A stretch of 11,995 nucleotides of DNA from Cytophagaceae bacterium. Lineage in GTDB: Bacteria; Bacteroidota; Bacteroidia; Cytophagales; Spirosomataceae. Each line of letters starts with the position of its first letter. Within the stretch, counting starts at the first letter, position 1. Below, piece by piece: positions 7,020 to 11,995 of the stretch. The notes beneath the pieces are model-generated. The model saw only the letters and a program-made list of their open reading frames with translations, ran no database searches and was not told the origin of the DNA. The stretch covers positions 1 through 11,995 of the forward strand of contig CANHKE010000013.1 of assembly GCA_947461155.1 (NCBI GenBank), given 5' to 3'. Position numbers and translations under genes: made by a program.

Positions 7020-8065
7020 ACATATTCTTTGTAATGAATACTACTAACATTTTTAAGTTTTTCAGCTGCCATTTCTGGAGTAATGTCCCTTTGAGGATTA
7101 GCTAGCAATTCATATCCAACCATAAATTTTTTTACAGTCGCTGACCTTAATAAAGGAGGATAAAAATGCATATGCCAGTGCCATTCTGAGAAATCCCCGT
7201 GATTAACCGGTGCTTGGTGAATCCCTGAAGAATACGGAAATGAAATCTGAAACAGATTATCATATCGGGTAGTAATTTCTTTAATCGCAATTGCTAAATC
7301 TCTTTTTTCAATTGAATCGAAATCAATCAGATTTGTTACGTGGCGTTTTGAAATCAATATCGTCTCATATGGCCAAATAGCCCAAAATGGAACAATGACA
7401 ACAAATGAATTATTTTCATAAACAACGCGTTCTTTCTGTTTCAATTCAACATTTACATAAGCTGACAAAAGACTTTCCCCGTGTTTTTGATAATATAATT
7501 TTTGCTGACGCGTTTCCTTGTCAACTTCTAATGGAATCGAGTTCTGAGCCCAAATTTGACCATGTGGGTGTGGATTACTACAGCCCATTATTTCACCTTT
7601 ATTCTCAAATATTTGAATATATTTAATGGATGGGTCCTTCGAAATTTCAACTATTTCCTTACTCCACAATTCAATGATTTTTTCAATTTCGAAAACCTTT
7701 AATTCAGGCAATGTCAATTTATGATTTGGGGAAAAAACGACAACTTTGCATATTCCGGAACTACTTTCCGCTAGGAGTAATTCATCTACATTCATTCGCC
7801 CTTTAGGCGTATCCATTATTAAAGAGGCAAAATCATTTATGAAAGAAAAAGGCTCTTGATAATTTGGATTAAAAAGATCTCCAGCTCGTTTATTACCAGG
7901 ACATAAATAACAAAACTCGTCATAATTTGGTCTAATATTCGCAGGCAAATCTTCTACTTTTCCTTGCCATGGCCGTTTCGTTCTATGTGGAGAAACTAAA
8001 ATCCACTCACCCGTTAATAAATTTTGACGCGTGTGGGTATGTTCACTTATATTAAAAGAATTCAT
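7016..8065 (-). CDS. galT: Galactose-1-phosphate uridylyltransferase
   Basis: The 349-residue protein transfers UMP from UDP-glucose to galactose 1-phosphate, giving UDP-galactose and glucose 1-phosphate. It is a class I GalT of the HIT superfamily. C52 and C55 (FCYLCPGN), H115 (FSPNHK) and H166 match the zinc ligands of the E. coli enzyme. H168 in HPHGQIWA (166-173) is the nucleophile that becomes uridylylated. The C-terminal block HWHMHFYPPLLRSATVKKF (296-314) carries H298 and H300 at the place of the structural iron ligands. RRQNLLTGEW-type text near the N terminus (RQNLLTGEWILVSPHR, 13-28) is also standard. Length and motifs are complete, so activity is expected. It begins 7 bases after the galK stop and overlaps galE by 4 bases. 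Confidence 0.96.
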   Translation of the reverse strand: MNSFNISEHTHTRQNLLTGEWILVSPHRTKRPWQGKVEDLPANIRPNYDEFCYLCPGNKRAGDLFNPNYQEPFSFINDFASLIMDTPKGRMNVDELLLAESSSGICKVVVFSPNHKLTLPELKVFEIEKIIELWSKEIVEISKDPSIKYIQIFENKGEIMGCSNPHPHGQIWAQNSIPLEVDKETRQQKLYYQKHGESLLSAYVNVELKQKERVVYENNSFVVIVPFWAIWPYETILISKRHVTNLIDFDSIEKRDLAIAIKEITTRYDNLFQISFPYSSGIHQAPVNHGDFSEWHWHMHFYPPLLRSATVKKFMVGYELLANPQRDITPEMAAEKLKNVSSIHYKEYV

Positions 8066-8072
8066 TTTATTG

Positions 8073-9218
8073 TTAGGCTACTATTTCTGTTCCGTTTACG
8101 GTTTCTACCTTAATCACTTCTAAATGTAGTCCAGTAGCATTTAGATAGTTTATTTTCACATTATCAATTAGAGAAGCTATTCCTTCATTTCTAATAATAT
8201 TGATTGTGCAACCACCAAATCCTCCTCCCATCATGCGTGCGCCTAAAACGTTTGGATTCCTTTTAACCTCTTCGATTAAAAAATCCAATTCAAAACAACT
8301 CACTTCATATTCTTTGCTCAATCCTTCATGAGTAGCATATAAATGTTGACCTAGTGCAAGTAAATTTCCCTTAGCTAAAAAATGGCATGCTTCATTCAAT
8401 CGCTGAATTTCTTTAACCACAAACAAACATCGAGTAAATATTTCTCTATCAAATGGCAACACATGCTCAATAAGTTGACTTTCCGTTACATCCTTATAAG
8501 TCTTAACATCAGGGAAAAATTGTTTGATTCGATTTATTCCTGTCTCGCATTGTCTTCTACGCACATTATATGCAGAGGACGCTAATGAATGTTTCACATT
8601 CGAATTAAACAAAACAAGACTATATCCATCCAAAACCAAAGGCATGTATTCAAATTGTAAGGAATCACAATCGAGTTTTATAGCAAAATCTTTTTGACCA
8701 TAAATGCTTGCAAACATATCCATTACACCACAATTCACACCGGCAAATGTACTTTCGGCTGATTGCGCAATTGATACCAATTCTAGCTTTGAAATACCTA
8801 ACTGGAATACTTCATTAATTGCAAATGCAACCGCTGATTCTAATGCAGCAGAGGAAGAAAGGCCTGCGCCTACTGGAATATCTCCATAGATCACAATATT
8901 AAAACCTGAAATCAAATACCCTCTCTTAATTACCTGATCAATCACACCAAATACATAGGTAGAGAAATCATTTGAGGGTTTTAAACCATTTAGTTCTACT
9001 TCAATTTTAACATCGAAATTGACAGAATAAAGGCCGACTACCCCATCATTTCTTTTATCAATAGCTACGTAAATATATTTATCTATGGCAGCAGGAAGCA
9101 CACAGCCTCCATTGTAATCTACGTGTTCACCAATAATATTTATTCTACCAGGTGATCGAACAATTAACGGTTGACCTTCAAATTTTTGGTGAAATATTGA
9201 CTCTATTTTCGTCTTCAT
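8073..9218 (-). CDS. galK: Galactokinase
   Basis: The 381-residue GHMP kinase phosphorylates alpha-D-galactose at C1 with ATP, the entry step of the Leloir pathway. All three family blocks are present: the galactose signature SPGRINIIGEHVDYNGG (22-38, with R25 and the sugar-contacting E31, H32 and D34), the phosphate-binding loop PVGAGLSSSAALESAVA (115-131), and GARMMGGGFGGCTI (326-339). CGVMDMFAS (163-171) supplies D167, the expected catalytic aspartate. The length is normal for bacterial GalK and there is no signal peptide. It lies 18 bases after the esterase gene, with no promoter or hairpin between them, and 7 bases before galT. This ties galactose metabolism to the upstream secreted enzymes. 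No galM (mutarotase) accompanies it here. Confidence 0.96.
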   Translation of the reverse strand: MKTKIESIFHQKFEGQPLIVRSPGRINIIGEHVDYNGGCVLPAAIDKYIYVAIDKRNDGVVGLYSVNFDVKIEVELNGLKPSNDFSTYVFGVIDQVIKRGYLISGFNIVIYGDIPVGAGLSSSAALESAVAFAINEVFQLGISKLELVSIAQSAESTFAGVNCGVMDMFASIYGQKDFAIKLDCDSLQFEYMPLVLDGYSLVLFNSNVKHSLASSAYNVRRRQCETGINRIKQFFPDVKTYKDVTESQLIEHVLPFDREIFTRCLFVVKEIQRLNEACHFLAKGNLLALGQHLYATHEGLSKEYEVSCFELDFLIEEVKRNPNVLGARMMGGGFGGCTINIIRNEGIASLIDNVKINYLNATGLHLEVIKVETVNGTEIVA

Positions 9219-9236
9219 TATAATGATTTACCCTGG

Positions 9237-10046
9237 TTACTTTAATATCTTCGATGCCATATTGCCTACCTCAATACCAATTTCATTAAGTCCATCTTGA
9301 TTATAATGAACATGGTCTTTCATTAAATTTCGATTCATAAAAGTTGGTGTTTTATCGTACCCAATAAATACATACTTCAATTCTGAGGCAACTTCTTGTT
9401 GCATTTTTCGAACTTGACTATTGCCCAAAATAGGTCTACCGGATTGATCTCCAGTTTGGACGATATAAAAAGGAACATGCTTCCCAAATACTTTTCTAAA
9501 TCGGCCAATCAATGAGATAAGGGATTGTTTGTATTCTTTATCACTTAAAATTCCATCATTAATTGCATTGGCATCTCGCTCTCCCTGCATCCAAATAATC
9601 GCACTTAATTTAGACTTTGTGATTTTCAAAGCGGCTAATACTTTTTCATGCGTTTGATGAAATAATTTGCCAGTAATATCCCAGGTCCCATAATTACTTA
9701 ATTCAGCTTTTTGATGGCATGAACTACCACCACGGGCTGCTGAGATGACGACAACAGGTATATTTGTTTTTTGATTCAATGCGTAAACAAAAGCTGGCAA
9801 AATAGATCCAGAATTGGCTGGCTCTAAATCTTTCCATCTTTGTCCTGCGGGATCTTGCAACAACTTAATCGAATCTGTTAAAACATCATATTCAAAACCT
9901 TTTTCAGTTTTAAAAAGTGAATTACTCACCATTTTATCTCCTTGACCAGTTGCATTGCTTTGACCTGCTAAAAGAATAACATGTTGACTCAAAGCTGGAA
10001 ATGACATAATAAAACTAATTAGGCAAAAAATTATGAATCGAAACAT
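9237..10046 (-). CDS. Secreted SGNH-type carbohydrate esterase (sialate O-acetylesterase-like, PF03629 type)
   Basis: The 269-residue protein has a signal peptide (about 1-20, MFRFIIFCLISFIMSFPALS) with no lipobox, so a periplasmic or exported soluble enzyme is expected. Block I is VILLAGQSNATGQG (23-36), with S30 as the likely nucleophile. ISAARGGSSC (101-110) and IIWMQGERDAN (150-160) are the blocks seen in the sialate-O-acetylesterase/acetylxylan-esterase group. KDHVHYNQDGLNEIG (243-257) gives the C-terminal D244 and H247 of the triad. Such enzymes remove O-acetyl groups from sugars; despite the family name, most bacterial relatives act on plant or algal polysaccharides. The substrate here cannot be read. 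The neighbours, a propeller glycosidase and the galactose genes, point to an acetylated galactose-containing glycan. Only 1 base separates it from the preceding gene's stop. Confidence 0.82.
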   Translation of the reverse strand: MFRFIIFCLISFIMSFPALSQHVILLAGQSNATGQGDKMVSNSLFKTEKGFEYDVLTDSIKLLQDPAGQRWKDLEPANSGSILPAFVYALNQKTNIPVVVISAARGGSSCHQKAELSNYGTWDITGKLFHQTHEKVLAALKITKSKLSAIIWMQGERDANAINDGILSDKEYKQSLISLIGRFRKVFGKHVPFYIVQTGDQSGRPILGNSQVRKMQQEVASELKYVFIGYDKTPTFMNRNLMKDHVHYNQDGLNEIGIEVGNMASKILK

Positions 10047-10047
10047 T

Positions 10048-11082
10048 CTAATTTTTCTTTAGAGGAATAGCTATATTGTAATTATCTCCTTTATCATATA
10101 CGGCACAATAAAGTGAAATCGGTATACCATTTACAAATAATAATTGTGGCCTCTCTAATTTCTCAACTAATTTATCTCCAGATTTGAAAGGAATAATTGT
10201 CTTACTAACTAGTGCATTTTTACCAGGCTTCCAGTCCAAACCATTAGGAGATTCAAAAAGGGCTAAACTTAATCCTGAGTTAGTAAATGACCCTTTAAAA
10301 TCTTTAACTATTGCCCAATATTTACCCTTTTGATACCAGATATATGGATCCTCAGCAGCAAACCTAACCGTGTCTTTCACAAATATCCGTTGAGACTGCT
10401 TAATAAAAGGTCCAACAGGATTACTTGAAATGGCAGCCCCATGCAATACAATACCTCCAAAAGGCAATTTCCCTTCACTAACCCCTTTATAAATCATCAA
10501 ATATTTTCCATTGGGTTGTTTTACTACTGACGGATTGGATGCAATCATATGATCAAAACTCTTGTAAGATGTATCTACGATTGGTTTATCAAAGCGCTTC
10601 CAAGGTCCCAAAGGATTTTTAGAAATAGCAACTCCAATGCGCTGATGATTTCGATGATCCCACCATTCACCATTTCCATAATTACCCATATAATATAGAT
10701 AATAAGTGTCGCCAAATCGATGAATATTCGGGTTGTGGGTTACATCTGCGTCCCAGTATTTCTTTTCTCTTTTGGGTAAAACAACCTTTACATGTTTATA
10801 TGGCCCGTTTGCTTTATTGGAAACCGCTACAGCAATTTCACTGTGTGTAGCCCAAGCTTGATGAGTCAAATTTCTTGGCCACCGACTATAAAACAAGTAG
10901 AATTTGCCATCTTTCCCTTTTATGGGACTACCACACCATACCATATAATTTTCTAAACGAAATACAGATTGTTTAGATACTGGCTGGAGTAATTTATTTA
11001 GGTTTAAATCTTGACCATGGGTAAAATGGACTAAAATTAAAAACGTAAGTAGGCAGATAACTTTGTTTGTAATGACCCTCAT
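10048..11082 (-). CDS. Secreted five-bladed beta-propeller glycosidase-like protein (GH43/GH32/GH117-type fold)
   Basis: The 344-residue protein carries a signal peptide (about 1-23, ending FTHGQ). Five blade-like repeats can be seen, each a turn followed by aromatic strands: GKDGKFYLFYSRW (56-68), FGDTYYLYYMGNY (123-135), NGKYLMIYKG (191-200), QKGKYWAIVKDF (251-262) and NGIPISLYCAVYD (318-330). Together with SNKANGPYKH (88-97) and SKNPLGPWKRF (154-164) this is the pattern of the five-bladed propeller glycosidases. Candidate catalytic acids are D111 or D113 (YWDADVTHNP), E244/D245 (AAEDPYIW) and E310 (LERPQLL). I cannot assign a CAZy family; the opening MVWCGSPIKG differs from classical GH43 arabinanases and xylosidases. 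It would cleave an exo-linked sugar outside the cytoplasm. It starts 10 bases after the flavoprotein gene and ends 1 base before the esterase gene. Confidence 0.72.
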   Translation of the reverse strand: MRVITNKVICLLTFLILVHFTHGQDLNLNKLLQPVSKQSVFRLENYMVWCGSPIKGKDGKFYLFYSRWPRNLTHQAWATHSEIAVAVSNKANGPYKHVKVVLPKREKKYWDADVTHNPNIHRFGDTYYLYYMGNYGNGEWWDHRNHQRIGVAISKNPLGPWKRFDKPIVDTSYKSFDHMIASNPSVVKQPNGKYLMIYKGVSEGKLPFGGIVLHGAAISSNPVGPFIKQSQRIFVKDTVRFAAEDPYIWYQKGKYWAIVKDFKGSFTNSGLSLALFESPNGLDWKPGKNALVSKTIIPFKSGDKLVEKLERPQLLFVNGIPISLYCAVYDKGDNYNIAIPLKKN

Positions 11083-11092
11083 TTCAGTTTCC

Positions 11093-11995
11093 TTAGGCTT
11101 GTTTTTTACCTGTTTTGCTTAATAATTTTATTAATTCAGGTAAGTATTGCTCATAAACCTGACGAGGACTTGAGGAGTTTTTCACGCAGATCGAAGCTGC
11201 TTTACCTACAACTTCACCCATCATACCACATGTCCTCATGACGCGCACAGGTCCTAAACCAGTTTTGGTAACACTGATATTTCTTCCAGCCATGAATAAA
11301 TTGGAGATATTCCGACTATACAAAGTGCGATAGGGAGCCCAATATAAATTACCATATTGATACTCTTTACCTCGCGTATAGTCTGAAACGAATTCGTTCC
11401 CTTCAAATCCAGATTTAAACTCCGTTTTAGGCGTATGCAAGTCGACATGCCATGAACATGGAAAAGCTCCATCTGAGAATTTCTTTTGAGTTTTAAAATC
11501 TTCCGCATCTAAAACTACATCCCCCATCAATCTTCTAGATTCTCTTTTACCAGCGATATATGCAGACCATCCTAAGCGGTGATTAGGATACATTTTATCT
11601 ACGTTTTTAATCGCATCCCACGCACCATACATCGCTCTGAAATTATGATCGCGAATTAATTCAATATCGTTTACTTGGTCTTTATTAAATCCGCTTTCCC
11701 AATACCACATATTCGCGAATGATTGCAAGCCTTCTGAACCAAAAGTCTTAACACCTTTTCTTCCTGGAAATGGCTTGTCTGATAGATCCAGAGCCCATGG
11801 ACATCTTGGAAAAGGTTGTGCGAAATTGCCCACTTCACATTTTAATGCCAAGGCACTTTTATCTTTGCATTCACACTTGAGAACTTCTTCTTTATTGGTC
11901 GCATCAAGTACATTAAACAAGTTAGAACTACCCATTAAGTTCTCCACTTTATACTCATAATCTGCACCAGCTTTAAATCCTAAAGTAGCATCACC
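11093..11995 (-). CDS. FAD-dependent oxidoreductase, PF12831 type (5' end outside window)
   Basis: The reading frame stays open from the right edge to the stop at 11093-11095, giving 300 visible residues; the N-terminal FAD-binding GxGxxG region lies outside. The visible start, GDATLGFKAGADYEYKVE, matches the family's D.(T)GD..LG..AGA.Y segment. KRESRRLMGDVVLDAED (about residues 150-166) and NLFMAGRNIS...GLGPVRVMRTCGMMGEVVGKAA (about 232-267) are the hallmark blocks of this flavoprotein family, the second closing the FAD site. A cysteine pair (KCECK) occurs near residues 40-45. A GTG at 11945-11947 is internal, not the start, because the conserved block continues upstream of it. The substrate is unknown for most members. 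Here it heads the visible part of an operon with glycan enzymes and the Leloir genes, so oxidation of a sugar or sugar-derived compound is a fair inference but unproven. Confidence 0.85.
   Translation of the reverse strand, partial: GDATLGFKAGADYEYKVENLMGSSNLFNVLDATNKEEVLKCECKDKSALALKCEVGNFAQPFPRCPWALDLSDKPFPGRKGVKTFGSEGLQSFANMWYWESGFNKDQVNDIELIRDHNFRAMYGAWDAIKNVDKMYPNHRLGWSAYIAGKRESRRLMGDVVLDAEDFKTQKKFSDGAFPCSWHVDLHTPKTEFKSGFEGNEFVSDYTRGKEYQYGNLYWAPYRTLYSRNISNLFMAGRNISVTKTGLGPVRVMRTCGMMGEVVGKAASICVKNSSSPRQVYEQYLPELIKLLSKTGKKQA

Noticed and set aside
9219..9236. A separate promoter for galK
   Set aside because: The gap is only 18 bases and contains no recognisable -33/-7 pair; a start inside the esterase gene cannot be excluded but nothing supports it.
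11945..11947. GTG as a start codon for a 284-residue protein at the right end
   Set aside because: The frame stays open to the window edge and the upstream residues (GDATLGFKAGADYEY) match the conserved FAD-oxidoreductase block, so the GTG is an internal valine codon.
1..11995. CRISPR arrays, tRNA or rRNA genes, insertion sequences and attachment sites
   Set aside because: Reading both strands gave no spaced direct repeats, no tRNA-like cloverleaf, no transposase motifs and no terminal repeats at the boundary between the operons.

Overview
The window looks like a chromosomal piece of a member of the Bacteroidota, perhaps a Cytophagales-type environmental bacterium. The pointers are a possible TTTG/TAnnTTTG promoter, the absence of clear Shine-Dalgarno sequences, a kelch-type periplasmic protein with a C-terminal winged-helix-like tail, and secreted glycan-active enzymes beside a PF12831-type flavoprotein. 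The lineage below phylum is a guess.

Left part (1-178, + strand): the last 58 codons of a short-chain dehydrogenase/reductase, followed by a 72-base spacer with a candidate promoter.

Sucrose operon (251-5769, + strand): four tightly packed genes (gaps of 4, 6 and 1 bases). They encode an SLC45/GPH-like sugar:proton symporter of the MFS, a PfkB fructokinase, a GH13 subfamily 4 enzyme (amylosucrase or sucrose hydrolase, GTG start) and a single-span membrane protein with a kelch-like periplasmic part and a predicted cytoplasmic winged helix. The inferred path is uptake of intact sucrose, cytoplasmic cleavage or transglucosylation that frees fructose, and phosphorylation of fructose to fructose 6-phosphate. 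The fourth gene may be the sensor/regulator. A strong hairpin at 5810-5840 ends the operon and also suits the convergent operon on the other strand.

Galactose/glycan operon (11995-6006, - strand, entering from the right edge): in order of transcription, a PF12831-type FAD-dependent oxidoreductase (5' end outside the window), a secreted five-bladed-propeller glycosidase-like protein, a secreted SGNH/sialate-O-acetylesterase-like esterase, then galK, galT and galE. Gaps are 10, 1, 18 and 7 bases, and galT/galE overlap by 4 bases, so this is most simply one transcript. The three Leloir enzymes turn galactose into UDP-glucose and glucose 1-phosphate. The upstream genes suggest that the galactose comes from a decorated, probably O-acetylated, glycan. 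No transporter, galM, SusC/D pair or regulator for it is visible.

Base composition changes between the halves: hand counts of sampled 60-base rows give about 42% G+C on the left and about 32% on the right, with the change near the shared terminator.
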